Below, piece by piece: positions 51,430 through 60,619 of a stretch of DNA of 64,000 bases. The stretch is taken from NCBI GenBank assembly GCA_016194705.1, contig JACQAZ010000033.1, forward strand, positions 1 to 64,000, read 5' to 3'. A program made the translations under genes and the position numbers. The notes below the pieces were generated by a model. The model ran no database searches and was not told the origin of the DNA. It worked only from the letters and a program-made list of their open reading frames with translations. How positions within the stretch are numbered: position 1 is the first letter of the stretch; each line of letters opens with the position of its first letter. The stretch comes from Elusimicrobiota bacterium. Lineage in GTDB: Bacteria > Elusimicrobiota > Elusimicrobia > UBA1565 > UBA9628.

Positions 51430-52497
51430 GTGAGTCGTTCGATCTACAGCCGTTTGAAGCTGTTCCATTTCGACGGCCGCCTCTCAGCCATCGCGGGCGG
51501 GACCGCCTCGGCTCCGGTCCACGTGCGGATCAAGCCCATCAACGCCTGCAACGACGACTGCTGGTACTGCGCCTACCGCTCCGAATCCCTGGACCTCGGA
51601 AATCTGATGCGCCTGCGCGACCGGCTTCCGGACGAGAAGATGGCCGAGCTCGCGCGCGACCTGCCCGCCATGGGCGTGCGAGCCGTGACCTTCACGGGCG
51701 GCGGGGAGCCCCTGCTGCACCCCGCCCTGCCCGCGACCATCGAGTCGCTGGCGCGGGGAGGCGTCAAGACCGCCGCCTTGACCAACGGCGCCTTCCTTAA
51801 GGACGACGCGGCGCGCGCCCTCAAACGCCATGGCACGTGGGTGCGCGTCTCGATGGACTCCTGGGACGACGCCAGCCACACAGAGTCGCGAGGGGCCAAA
51901 CCGGGCGAGTTCACCACGATCCTGTCGAACATGGCGGATTTTGCCGCGCTCGGCGGCGACTGCGAACTCGGCGTGAGCTTCATCGTGAGCCGCCGCAACG
52001 CGGCCCGGATATACGACGCGTGCCGCTTGGTCAAGGAAGCCGGAGCCCGCCACGTCAAGCTCAGCGCCTGCATCGTGGGCAACTCGGGCGCCGAGAATAA
52101 CGCCTACCACCGTCCGATCCTCGAAGAGGTCCGCGCCCAGATCGAGCGGTGCCGCGTGCTGGAGGACGCCTCTTTCGGTCTGGTGGACCACTACCACGAG
52201 ATGGACGACCGCTTCGAGAAATCCTACCGGGTCTGCCGGTTTCTCGAGTTCCTGACCGTCATCGGCGCCGACGGCGGCGTCTACGCCTGCCAGGACAAGG
52301 CCTACACCGAGTCCGGGTTCTTGGGCTCGATCAAGGACCGCTCTTTTCGGGAATTGTGGTACTCCGCTGAATGCCGCGACAGGCGCGCCGCCATCGATCC
52401 GAGCCGCGTCTGCTCTCACCACTGCGTCGCCCACGCCAAGAACCTGCTGATCGAAGAGTACCTCTCCATCGACGCGGAACACGGAGCCTTCGTGTGA
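51430..52497 (+). CDS. Radical SAM/SPASM protein
   Basis: 355 residues. CxxxCxxC motif CNDDCWYC, TFTGGGEPLLHP for SAM binding, and a SPASM-like end with CRFLEFLTVIGADGGVYAC and later CSHHC holding extra iron-sulfur clusters. The start is taken at GTG 51430 because the upstream in-frame ATG at 51370 lies before the sigma-54 promoter. Joined by GTGA to the hydroxylase-like gene, suggesting a shared lipid or peptide modification path. Confidence 0.8.
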   Translation: MSRSIYSRLKLFHFDGRLSAIAGGTASAPVHVRIKPINACNDDCWYCAYRSESLDLGNLMRLRDRLPDEKMAELARDLPAMGVRAVTFTGGGEPLLHPALPATIESLARGGVKTAALTNGAFLKDDAARALKRHGTWVRVSMDSWDDASHTESRGAKPGEFTTILSNMADFAALGGDCELGVSFIVSRRNAARIYDACRLVKEAGARHVKLSACIVGNSGAENNAYHRPILEEVRAQIERCRVLEDASFGLVDHYHEMDDRFEKSYRVCRFLEFLTVIGADGGVYACQDKAYTESGFLGSIKDRSFRELWYSAECRDRRAAIDPSRVCSHHCVAHAKNLLIEEYLSIDAEHGAFV

Positions 52498-53123
52498 CCG
52501 AGACCGCCGAAATCACGCTTTCCTTCGCGTCCGCCTGCGTTTTCGCCGAGTTCATCGGCTACTGGCTTCACATCCTGCTGCACAGCGAGAAGATCGAGTT
52601 CCTGAGCCGCAACCACATGATCCACCACCTCGTGATCTACGCCCCCAACAAGCCCCAGCGCCAGTCGAACGAATACCTCCAGTCGACTTATGGGAGAGCG
52701 AGCGTCCTCGGACTCGGTCTCGAATGGATACTCCCCGTCGGGATCATGCTCGCGGTGATCCTGACGGTCTTTCGCGTCCTCGAGATCCCGGCGGTCGATC
52801 AAGCGGTCTTCACGGCCACGGCCCTGGCCTGGGGCGGACTCATGTTCTGGTACATGCATGACGCCATGCACCTCAAGGAATTCTGGATGCGGCGCAGCCC
52901 CTCCTGGAGCCGCTGGTTCCTGGAGGCTCGCCGGCGGCACGACATCCATCACATGGACCTGGCCGACGACGGACGGATGACCAGGAACTTCGGCATCTGC
53001 TTCTTTTTCTTCGACCGGCTCTTCGGCACCTTGGCCGACGGGCATGTGCGCTTCAACCCAAGGGGCCTGGAGGCCGCGATGCGGCGCTACGCGTACATCC
53101 TGCCTGCCACACCCGGCCGGTAG
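52494..53123 (+). CDS. Fatty-acid-hydroxylase-superfamily membrane protein
   Basis: 209 residues. Histidine clusters of the sterol desaturase/fatty acid hydroxylase superfamily: HILLH, HMIHH, HDAMH and HDIHH, with membrane helices in between; these bind a di-iron centre that uses O2. Starts at GTG 52494, overlapping the radical SAM stop. Substrate unknown, probably a membrane lipid. Confidence 0.85.
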   Translation: MTETAEITLSFASACVFAEFIGYWLHILLHSEKIEFLSRNHMIHHLVIYAPNKPQRQSNEYLQSTYGRASVLGLGLEWILPVGIMLAVILTVFRVLEIPAVDQAVFTATALAWGGLMFWYMHDAMHLKEFWMRRSPSWSRWFLEARRRHDIHHMDLADDGRMTRNFGICFFFFDRLFGTLADGHVRFNPRGLEAAMRRYAYILPATPGR

Positions 53124-53136
53124 GACGCTCCGTTGC
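53122..53136 (+). promoter_or_regulatory. Sigma-54 promoter for the YtxH gene
   Basis: AGGACGCTCCGTTGC followed by GTCATC; GG/GC spacing exact, -24 imperfect. The gene begins 36 bases further on. Confidence 0.65.
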
Positions 53137-53171
53137 GTCATCCCTTTCCGACGAAGAGATTCGCCGACATC

Positions 53172-53459
53172 ATGCTGACGGAGGAGATCGTGGAGAACGT
53201 GGAGAAGAAGGGACGCACGCCGTGGGGCGCCGTATCCCTCTTCCTTTCCGGAGCCGCCATCGGAGCCCTCGCGGGGATCCTGCTGGCTCCCGATTCGGGA
53301 AAGGAGACCCGGCGCCGCCTCGGCGACTGGATCAAGGAGAAGCGGCAGTCGGGACGCGAGAGTCTGGCGGAAAGAAAGGAGCAGGTGCAGGCCGCCGTCG
53401 AGGCCGGGAAGAAGGCGTATCAGGAGAAGACTCACGACAAGAAGCTCATCGGAGTCTGA
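53172..53459 (+). CDS. YtxH-domain protein
   Basis: 95 residues. One membrane helix with the YtxH motif GAAIGALAGILLAPDSGKETR, then a charged helical tail. Start at 53172 places the ATG after the promoter; a longer frame would begin inside it. YtxH proteins are small stress-related membrane proteins of unclear function. Confidence 0.85.
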   Translation: MLTEEIVENVEKKGRTPWGAVSLFLSGAAIGALAGILLAPDSGKETRRRLGDWIKEKRQSGRESLAERKEQVQAAVEAGKKAYQEKTHDKKLIGV

Positions 53460-53477
53460 TCGGGCCGTCGTCGTTTC

Positions 53478-53517
53478 GGGGGCCAGCGACCTCTAAAATC
53501 AGGAACCGCTGGCCCCC
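53478..53517. terminator. Strong inverted repeat after the YtxH gene
   Basis: Eleven-base perfect arms (GGGGGCCAGCG and CGCTGGCCCCC) with an 18-base loop, just past the stop and before the next sigma-54 promoter. No T-run follows directly, so it may be a factor-assisted terminator or an insulator. Confidence 0.6.
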
Positions 53518-53534
53518 ACTCTTTGATCTCGGGA

Positions 53535-53549
53535 TGGCAGCAACGTTGC
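53535..53549 (+). promoter_or_regulatory. Sigma-54 promoter for the nos operon
   Basis: TGGCAGCAACGTTGC followed by A, close to the classical consensus. No other promoter seen before 62375, so it would drive the whole nos unit. Confidence 0.75.
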
Positions 53550-53596
53550 ATGATCAGCTTTTGTCGCTGATTTTTTTTGGACGCAAAAGAGGATAA

Positions 53597-54055
53597 ATGC
53601 AGGCGAATGTCCGTTTATTCCGACTCCCGTTGGCGGCCCGCTACGCGATCCAGGGTATGGTCCAGCTGGTCCGTCTGCAGCGCAACGGCTCCTACAGTCT
53701 CTTGGAGGACATCGCCAAGGCCGGACGGCTCCCGAAGAACTTTCTTTCCAAAATCTTCCAGGATCTGACGCAGGCCGGCCTGCTCGAATCGCGCCGCGGC
53801 AGGGGCGGCGGCTATGCGTTGGCCCAACCAGCCGACAAGATCCACCTGATGGAGATCATCGAATCCACCCACGACCCTCTTCCCGAACAGAGCGTCTGCG
53901 TCCTGCGGCCGGGATCGTGTACTGCCGAGGAGCCTTGCGTCTTGCACGGTTCGGTCGTTGCGTGGGAGGAACTCATCAGGAAGAGGTTGGAGGACACCAC
54001 ATTGGCGGAGGCGGTCCAAGAATGCAGTCTTGAATCGGAGGCTCATCAAGTATGA
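53597..54055 (+). CDS. Rrf2-family regulator, NsrR-like
   Basis: 152 residues. Winged HTH (SLLEDIAKAGRLPKNFLSKIFQDLTQAGLLESRRGRGGGYAL) and three cysteines C101, C108 and C114, positioned as the iron-sulfur ligands of NsrR/IscR. NsrR senses nitric oxide. First gene of the N2O reduction operon, coupled by ATGA to the cytochrome gene, so it could regulate its own unit on top of sigma-54 control. Confidence 0.85.
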   Translation: MQANVRLFRLPLAARYAIQGMVQLVRLQRNGSYSLLEDIAKAGRLPKNFLSKIFQDLTQAGLLESRRGRGGGYALAQPADKIHLMEIIESTHDPLPEQSVCVLRPGSCTAEEPCVLHGSVVAWEELIRKRLEDTTLAEAVQECSLESEAHQV

Positions 54056-54621
54056 AGAGATACATCGCTGCCGTTGCGCTCCTCGCCGGAATCCTTTGCG
54101 GGAGACATGCATTGGGGGCCGATCCGGCCAAGCACGACGCCGCCGAGCAGAACCCGAAGTCCCTCACGGCCAATACGGGCTTCTATCCCAACGACAACGG
54201 CCCCGCCGAGATCGACGTCTCGGGCTACCCCAAAGAGATGAGGTTGTCCTACAAAGTCTTCGCCTTCAAATGCGCCGCCTGCCACACCATCGCGCGGCCG
54301 ATCAATTCGCAATTCCTCGAACTGACGGAGGACGAGATCAAGAAGGCCAAGGTCGACGACCCCGACCTTTTCAAGGACGACAAGCTCGTCAAGGCGGAGA
54401 TCGGCGTATGGAACCGCTACGTCAAGCGCATGATGTCCAAGCCCGGCTGCCCGGTCGGCAAGGACGGCAAGCAGATTTTTGAGTTCCTGGTTTTCGATTC
54501 GAAGGCCAGGAAGACGGGAGCCAACGCCAAGGCCTGGCGCGAGCACCGCGCGCGCCTGCTGCACGACTTCAAAGAGAAATACCCGGCGGCCTACGAGACG
54601 GTCTTCGGCATCGGGAAATAG
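54052..54621 (+). CDS. Monoheme c-type cytochrome (paralogue 3)
   Basis: 189 residues with a signal peptide ending HALGAD. Heme site CAACH, then YVKRMMSKPGCPVGKDGKQ and IFEFLVFDSKARKTGANAKAWREHRARL; closest to the copy at 37961. Encoded directly before nosZ, so it most likely hands electrons to N2O reductase in the periplasm. Confidence 0.85.
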   Translation: MKRYIAAVALLAGILCGRHALGADPAKHDAAEQNPKSLTANTGFYPNDNGPAEIDVSGYPKEMRLSYKVFAFKCAACHTIARPINSQFLELTEDEIKKAKVDDPDLFKDDKLVKAEIGVWNRYVKRMMSKPGCPVGKDGKQIFEFLVFDSKARKTGANAKAWREHRARLLHDFKEKYPAAYETVFGIGK

Positions 54622-54643
54622 TCCGGAGCAAAGGAGAGAAAAT

Positions 54644-56641
54644 ATGGATAAGCGCATCAGGATGGCCGGCTACACTCTTGCGGCCGCGGCCGCGGTCTTC
54701 GCCGCGGCCCAGCTCGGAGCCGGGAAGAAGCTGTTCGCCCAGATCGGGGGGGGCTTGAGCCCCGCGCTCGAGAGCATCATTAAGGCCCGCGAGCTCTCGC
54801 CGGACGACGTCGAGGCCGCGCTCAAGACCTTCGTGCCTCCGGGCAGCTACGACGAGTTCTACATGTTCGCCTCGGGAGGCCAGGCCGGCAACGTCGAGGT
54901 CTTCGGCGTCCCGTCGATGCGCCTGGTCAAGAACATCCCGATCTTCTCGCCCGACTCGTGGCAGGGCTACGGGGTCGGCGACGACGAGAGCAAGAGGCTC
55001 TTCGCCCAGGGCAAGGCCGGGGGCATGACCCAGACCTGGGGCGACGTCCACCACCCGGCGCTGAGCCAGACCAACGGCACCTACGACGGCCAGTTTCTGT
55101 TCGCCAACGACAAGGCCAACGGCCGCATCGGCGTCGTCGACCTGCGCGACTTCCGGGTCAAGCAGATCGTCAAGAACCCGCTGACGGCGACCAACCATTG
55201 CGGCGCCAAGATGACGGAGAACTCCGAGTACTACGTCGAGGGAGCGCAGTTCGGCACGCCGCTGCCGTTCACGAAGTACGTGCCGCTCGAGAGATACAAG
55301 GAGGAGTACCGGGGTCTCGTGACCTTCTGGCCGTTTAACCGCGCCGAGGGCAAGCTCGAGCAGTCGAAGACCTTCACGATCGAGCTGCCGCCCTACTACC
55401 AGGACCTCGGCGGCATGGGCAAGAAGGTCAGCAACGGCTGGGTCTTCATCAACACCTACAACGCCGAGATGGCCTGGCCCGACGACCTGAAGGGCAAGGC
55501 GCCCATGGAGATCGCGGCCTCGCAGCGCGAGATGGACTTCCTGCACATCATCCACTGGAAGCGCGCCGAGGAGCTGCTTGCCAAGGGCCAGCTGAAGTAC
55601 AAGACGATCAGCGGCATGCGCGTCATCCCGATCGAGGAGGCCGTGGCGAAGGGGATCCTCTACGAGGCCGGCGAGCCCAAGAGCCCGCACGGCTCCGACG
55701 TGACGCCGGACGGGAGTTTCATCACGGTCAGCGGCAAGCTCGATCCGCACGTGACGATCTTCAGCTTCGACAAGATCCAGAAAGCGATCGCGGCCAAGAA
55801 GTACGAAGGCAAGGACGAGTTCGGCATCCCGATCCTTCCGTTCAAGGACGTGATCGAGGCGCAGGTCGAGGTCGGCCTAGGGCCCCTGCACACGGAGTAC
55901 GACGACAAGGGCTACGCCTACACCTCGATGTTCCTCGACTCCTCGATCAACAAGTGGTCGCTCGACAAGCCGGCCAACGGCGAGAAGCCCTGGAGCATGA
56001 TCCAGTCGCTGCCCGTGCACTACAACACGGGGCACTTGGTCGTGGCCGGAGGCGACACGGTCAAGCCCTGGGGCCATTACCTCGTCAGCCTCAACAAATG
56101 GTCGCTCGACCGGGCCCTGCCGGTCGGGCCCCTGCACCCGCAGAACCTCCAGCTCATCGACATCAGCGGGCCGCAGATGAAGCTCTTGAGCGACACGCCG
56201 GCCGTCGGCGAGCCGCACTACGCGGTCATGGCGCCGGCCAAGCTGTTCAAACCCTGGAAGGTCTACCCGGACGTCGGCTACAGCGCGCTGACGGGCAAAG
56301 CGAGCGCGACGGCGACCCTGCCGGGCAAGGAGCGCGTGGAGAGGAAAGGGAAGGACGTGCACGTCTTCATGACGGCCATCCGCAGCCACTTCACGCCTGA
56401 CCGCATCGAGGTCAACCAGGGCGACAAGGTGCATCTGCACATCACCAACGTGGAAAGAGCGGAGGACGCCACGCACGGCTTCGCGCTCTCGGCGCACAAC
56501 ATCAACCTCTCCGTAGATCCGGGAGCCAGCGTGGACGTCGACTTCACGGCGGACCGCTCGGGCGTCTTCCCGTTTTATTGCAGTGAGTTTTGTTCAGCCC
56601 TCCATATGGAGATGATGGGCTACCTCACGGTCAAGAAATGA
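54644..56641 (+). CDS. nosZ: Nitrous oxide reductase, Sec-type (clade II)
   Basis: 665 residues; reduces N2O to N2 in the periplasm. The N-terminal signal (MDKRIRMAGYTLAAAAAVF) has no twin-arginine motif, which with the following gene order marks clade II. Histidine ligands of the CuZ site appear in DVHHPALSQTNG, NHCG, SPHGSDVTPDG, GPLHTEYDDKG, NTGHLVV and GEPHYA. The C-terminal CuA domain has C646, C650, H654 and M658 (CSEFCSALHMEMMGY). All metal ligands are present. Preceded by AAAGGAGAG. Confidence 0.97.
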   Translation: MDKRIRMAGYTLAAAAAVFAAAQLGAGKKLFAQIGGGLSPALESIIKARELSPDDVEAALKTFVPPGSYDEFYMFASGGQAGNVEVFGVPSMRLVKNIPIFSPDSWQGYGVGDDESKRLFAQGKAGGMTQTWGDVHHPALSQTNGTYDGQFLFANDKANGRIGVVDLRDFRVKQIVKNPLTATNHCGAKMTENSEYYVEGAQFGTPLPFTKYVPLERYKEEYRGLVTFWPFNRAEGKLEQSKTFTIELPPYYQDLGGMGKKVSNGWVFINTYNAEMAWPDDLKGKAPMEIAASQREMDFLHIIHWKRAEELLAKGQLKYKTISGMRVIPIEEAVAKGILYEAGEPKSPHGSDVTPDGSFITVSGKLDPHVTIFSFDKIQKAIAAKKYEGKDEFGIPILPFKDVIEAQVEVGLGPLHTEYDDKGYAYTSMFLDSSINKWSLDKPANGEKPWSMIQSLPVHYNTGHLVVAGGDTVKPWGHYLVSLNKWSLDRALPVGPLHPQNLQLIDISGPQMKLLSDTPAVGEPHYAVMAPAKLFKPWKVYPDVGYSALTGKASATATLPGKERVERKGKDVHVFMTAIRSHFTPDRIEVNQGDKVHLHITNVERAEDATHGFALSAHNINLSVDPGASVDVDFTADRSGVFPFYCSEFCSALHMEMMGYLTVKK

Positions 56642-59349
56642 CGCAGGATGCCCCGGCAGCCGCGCAGCACCCGACCCAACGCCTTTCGGCGGCGCTGGGG
56701 ACGGCTGCCGGGGTCATCCTGGCCGCGTCGTTGTTCTTTCCCTATTGGCAGGCGCGGCTCTTCGCGCCGCAGTATCGCAACGGCCTGACGGCCACGATGT
56801 ACGCCTACAAGGTGACCGGCGACGTCGCCGAGATCGACGAGCTCAATCACTACATCGGCATGCGCCCGCTGGTCACGCTTGCGGTGTTGGAAAGGCTCGC
56901 CGCGATCCCGTCGGTCTTGGCCTTAGCCGCCTTCTGCGTGTTCGCCTTTTGGCGCGGCTCACGTCTCATGCGGGAGGGAGCGGCGATCGCGGCGGCGTTC
57001 TATGTCTGTGCGTTCATCGTCGACATGAAATTTTGGATGACCTACGCCGCGACGCACCTCGATCCCATGGCACCGCTTAAGCTCAAGCCGTTTTCTCTGC
57101 CGATCATTGGGGCCGGCAAGGTCGCCCAGTTCCACAGCGAGATGCTCCCGATGGTGGGATTCTACCTCGCCGTCGCGGCCGCGTCGCTGCTTGTCGCGGC
57201 CTATCGTCTATCGGTCAAGAACGACGCTCCCCGCGCGGTGGACTCGACCCGCATGGAAGTCGGGAAAGCCATTTTCGCCGCCTCTCTTCTGATCTTGACC
57301 TGTCTCGAACTGCCCCGCGCGCAGACCCTCCAGGCCCGGATCGACGCCGCGCAGGCCGGAACCGTCGTGGAGCTGCCGGCCGGGACCTACGAGGGCGGGC
57401 TCGTCGTCGCCAAGCCCCTGACGATCAGGGGCGGGGGCAGCGCCGTCATCGACGGACACGGACGCGGGACCTTGATCAAGGTCGTCTCCTCCGGCGTCGT
57501 CCTCGACGGGCTTGTGCTGCGCGATTCGGGCGACAGCCTGGTCTACGAGGACTCCGCGGTCCGCATCGAGGCGGCCTCCGCGACGATCCGCGGCTGCCGG
57601 CTGGAGAACGTCCTCTTCGGCGTGTTCTTGGTCCACGGGCCGGGCGCCCTCATCGAGAACAACACGATGAGCGGAATGAACATCGACATGGGCCGCCGCG
57701 GCGATTTGGTGCGTTCCTGGAACAGCGACCGCGTGACGCTGCGCGGCAACGAGCTGGTCGGAGGACGCGACGCGGTGCTCTGGTTCTCGACCGGGTCCGT
57801 TGTCGAGGGCAACACAATGCGCGGGGGCCGCTACGGCCTGCACTTCATGTACACCAACAACGCCGTGGTTCAAAACAACCTTTTCGACGGCAACTCGGTC
57901 GGGCTCTACGTCATGTACTCGAAAGACCTGCGCATCGAGGGCAACCGTTTCGAGAACCATCGCGGGCCCAGCGGAGCCGCCCTGGGCTTGAAGGAGAGCG
58001 ACAGGGTCGCGGTGACGGGCAACGTCTTCACGGGAAACCGCCAGGCGGTCTACATCGACGGCTCGCCTCTGCTCGAGCAGAACGAGAACACCTTCACGCG
58101 CAATCTCATCGCTTTCAACGACATCGGCGTGGCCGTCCTGCCCGGTGTGCGCGGCGACGCCTTCTTCGGGAACGCCTTCGTCGACAACCTCCAGCAGGTC
58201 TCGCTGCGCGGAGGAGGGCAGCTCCTGGGCGATGCGTGGAGCCGGGACGGCCGCGGTAATTTCTGGAGCGACTACGCGGGTTACGGCGCCGCCGGTTCCG
58301 CGGTCGGGCGCCTGCCGCACCGCCAGGAGAGCGCCTGGGAGAGCCTCATGGACCGCCAGCCCATCGCGCGATTCTTCATGTTCACGCCGGCAGCACAAGC
58401 CGTCGAGCTGGCCGCGCGGGCCTTTCCCGTGTTCCGCCCCAAGGCCATCCTCAGCGACGACGCCCCGCTCTTGGAGCCGCCGGCCGATCTGCCGCGCCCG
58501 ACCGTGGAGCTGGCCTCGGGAGGCCTCTGGTTTCCGATCGGCCTGCTGTCGGGGTCGGGCCTGCTCATGGGATTGTCTCGCCGTCTGGGGGGTCGCGCGG
58601 CCAAGACACGGCGTCCGCTGGCTGCCGTCGCCGGCTGCGCGGTCGAGGCCTCGGGCCTGTCCAAGTCTTTCGGCGAGCAGAAGGTCTTGTCGGGCCTGGA
58701 TGTCGTCATCCCCGTGGGCCGCACCGTCGTCTTGTGGGGCGACAACGGCGCGGGAAAGAGCACCTTCATCAAGTGTCTGCTCGGCCTGCACCGCTTCGAG
58801 GGAGCCGTCAAGGTCTTCGGGCATGACGCGGCGGCCGAGGGCGAGCAGGCGCGCGCGATGCTCGGCTACGTCGCGCAGGAGTTCTCCGGCTACGACTGGA
58901 CCGTGGGCGAGGCGATGAGCTTCATCGCGCGGCTGCGCGGCGGGGACGAGGGCCGCATCGCGCAGACGCTCTCGCGCTGCGGCCTGGGCGGGCAGGAGGC
59001 CAAGCGGATCCCCGAGCTTTCCGGCGGCATGAAGCAAAAGCTGGCCTTGGCGCAGGCCCTTTTGTGCGAGCCGCCCCTCTTGGTGCTCGACGAGCCCTGC
59101 GCGAGCCTCGACCCGAAGAGCCGCGCAGAATTGCTGCAGGTGCTGCGGGGCCTCAAAGGGAGCCGCGCCATACTGATGACGAGCCACCGCGTCGAGGAGG
59201 CCGAGGCGCTCGCCGACGATGTGCTTTGGCTCGAGGCCGGCCGCCCCGCGAGGCTCATGACTCGCGCGGAATTCTCCCGCGCCGTGGGCGAGGGCCGCCC
59301 GACGCCGTTCGAGTACGAGCCGGCCGAAAAGGCCGGGGTGCCGTCATGA
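56638..59349 (+). CDS. Fused membrane domain-NosD-NosF maturation protein
   Basis: 903 residues combining three parts normally on separate genes. Residues 1-200: four membrane helices, like the membrane protein placed between nosZ and nosD in clade II clusters. A fifth helix (about 211-226) leads to NosD (about 230-640), a right-handed beta-helix with repeats such as RIEGNRFENHRG. A sixth helix (GLWFPIGLLSGSGLLMGL) returns to the cytoplasm, where residues about 685-890 are the NosF ATPase: GDNGAGKST, signature LSGGMKQKLALAQAL, Walker B LLVLDEPCASLD. The topology is self-consistent. The start overlaps nosZ by ATGA. Confidence 0.9.
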   Translation: MTQDAPAAAQHPTQRLSAALGTAAGVILAASLFFPYWQARLFAPQYRNGLTATMYAYKVTGDVAEIDELNHYIGMRPLVTLAVLERLAAIPSVLALAAFCVFAFWRGSRLMREGAAIAAAFYVCAFIVDMKFWMTYAATHLDPMAPLKLKPFSLPIIGAGKVAQFHSEMLPMVGFYLAVAAASLLVAAYRLSVKNDAPRAVDSTRMEVGKAIFAASLLILTCLELPRAQTLQARIDAAQAGTVVELPAGTYEGGLVVAKPLTIRGGGSAVIDGHGRGTLIKVVSSGVVLDGLVLRDSGDSLVYEDSAVRIEAASATIRGCRLENVLFGVFLVHGPGALIENNTMSGMNIDMGRRGDLVRSWNSDRVTLRGNELVGGRDAVLWFSTGSVVEGNTMRGGRYGLHFMYTNNAVVQNNLFDGNSVGLYVMYSKDLRIEGNRFENHRGPSGAALGLKESDRVAVTGNVFTGNRQAVYIDGSPLLEQNENTFTRNLIAFNDIGVAVLPGVRGDAFFGNAFVDNLQQVSLRGGGQLLGDAWSRDGRGNFWSDYAGYGAAGSAVGRLPHRQESAWESLMDRQPIARFFMFTPAAQAVELAARAFPVFRPKAILSDDAPLLEPPADLPRPTVELASGGLWFPIGLLSGSGLLMGLSRRLGGRAAKTRRPLAAVAGCAVEASGLSKSFGEQKVLSGLDVVIPVGRTVVLWGDNGAGKSTFIKCLLGLHRFEGAVKVFGHDAAAEGEQARAMLGYVAQEFSGYDWTVGEAMSFIARLRGGDEGRIAQTLSRCGLGGQEAKRIPELSGGMKQKLALAQALLCEPPLLVLDEPCASLDPKSRAELLQVLRGLKGSRAILMTSHRVEEAEALADDVLWLEAGRPARLMTRAEFSRAVGEGRPTPFEYEPAEKAGVPS

Positions 59350-60188
59350 GGGTCCCGGTGCTCCGCGTGCTGGCGGCCAAGGAATTCGAGGACGCGGCGC
59401 GCAGCCGCTGGCTGCTGGGCCTGGTCGCGGTGTTTCTGGCCTTGGGCGCGGTCTTCATGGCCGTCGGGTCTATGGGCTCGGCCTTCGGCGGCACGGCGGG
59501 CTTCGGGCGCACAACGGCGGCGCTCGTGAACCTCGTTTTGCTCGTGGTCCCGCTGATGGGTCTGATCGCCGGGGCGCTGTCCGTGTCCCTCGAGCGCGAG
59601 CGCGGGACCTTGGAGGGCCTGCTGACCCTGCCGGTGCGCGCCGACGAGATCTTCTGGGGGAAGTTCCTCGGATTGTCGCTGGCGCTATCCGCGGCGCTAT
59701 CCCTGTCGTTCGGCCTCTTGGCCGCCGTGCTCGTCTCGAGAGGCGGCGCCGGCCACGCCGGAGCCTATCTGTCGTGCCTGGCGGCGACCTTGCTGCTCGC
59801 GCTCACGTGCCTGGCTTTGGGCCTGCTGCTCTCGGTGGCGAGCCGGCGCGCCGCGACCGCCTTGGGCTCGGCCTTGCTGCTGTGGCTGGCCTTGGTCTTC
59901 GCCGGAGACCTGGGGCTGCTCGGCACGAGCCTGGCCGTGCGGCTGCGGCCCGAGGCGCTGTTGGCCTCGGCCTGGCTCAACCCGCTGAGCCTCTACCGCC
60001 TGCTGGCCATCGACGCGACGGCCGCCGGCTTGGACATGCTCGGCCCTGCGGGCCGCTGCGCTCAAGACGCGCTCGGCGCTTGGTTGCGGCCCGCGGCGCT
60101 GGCCGGCCTGGCCGCGTGGCTCGCCGCGGCCTTGGCGGCGTCGAGGTCCGTTTTCGCGCGCGATCCCTCGGGAGTGGGTCTGAAATGA
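59346..60188 (+). CDS. nosY: NosY-type ABC permease
   Basis: 280 residues, six membrane helices, opening with VLAAKEFEDAARSRWLLGLV and the ERERGTLEGLLTLPVRADEIFWGKFLG motif usual for ABC-2/NosY permeases. Works with the NosF part of the fused protein to move a sulfur or copper species for CuZ assembly. Overlaps the fusion gene by ATGA. Confidence 0.92.
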   Translation: MRVPVLRVLAAKEFEDAARSRWLLGLVAVFLALGAVFMAVGSMGSAFGGTAGFGRTTAALVNLVLLVVPLMGLIAGALSVSLERERGTLEGLLTLPVRADEIFWGKFLGLSLALSAALSLSFGLLAAVLVSRGGAGHAGAYLSCLAATLLLALTCLALGLLLSVASRRAATALGSALLLWLALVFAGDLGLLGTSLAVRLRPEALLASAWLNPLSLYRLLAIDATAAGLDMLGPAGRCAQDALGAWLRPAALAGLAAWLAAALAASRSVFARDPSGVGLK

Positions 60189-60616
60189 AGAGCGTTTTCC
60201 CGGCCTTGCTCTTGGCCGTCGTCGCCGGCTGCGCGCGAGACTCGGGCGGCATCCCCGTCATCAAGTGGGGCCGCGACGCCTGCGCGCGCTGCGGGATGAT
60301 CCTCGGCGAAGAGCGCTTTGCGTCCGGCTACGTCGCCGCCGACGGCTCGACGGTGGCTTACGACGATATTGGGGAGTTTCTCGCGGCCAGCGCCGAGAAC
60401 CCGTCCCTGGCGGCCAAGGTCTATGTCCAGGACGCCTCCGGCCGCGGCTGGATGCCCGCCTCGCAAGCCGTGTTCGTCAAGATCTCCGGGTTGGCGACGC
60501 CCATGGGTTCCGGCTGGGCGGCTTTCGCTTCGCAGTCGGAGGCCGACGAGTTCGCGCGCCATCTCAAGATGAGGGTCGAGGGCGCCGCCGTCACCTTGGC
60601 CGCGCGGGGGAGTTAG
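60185..60616 (+). CDS. nosL: NosL copper chaperone lipoprotein
   Basis: 143 residues. Lipobox VAGC, then CARCGMILGEERFASGYV, the Cu(I)-binding CxxCGM motif of NosL, and TVAYDDIGEFLA. Delivers copper to NosZ at the outer face of the membrane. Overlaps nosY by ATGA. Confidence 0.93.
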   Translation: MKSVFPALLLAVVAGCARDSGGIPVIKWGRDACARCGMILGEERFASGYVAADGSTVAYDDIGEFLAASAENPSLAAKVYVQDASGRGWMPASQAVFVKISGLATPMGSGWAAFASQSEADEFARHLKMRVEGAAVTLAARGS

Positions 60617-60619
60617 ACT

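Noticed and set aside
57208..59187. Long minus-strand open frame opposite the NosD/NosF fusion
   Set aside because: Low-complexity antisense product with no motif; the plus strand has clear Nos domains.
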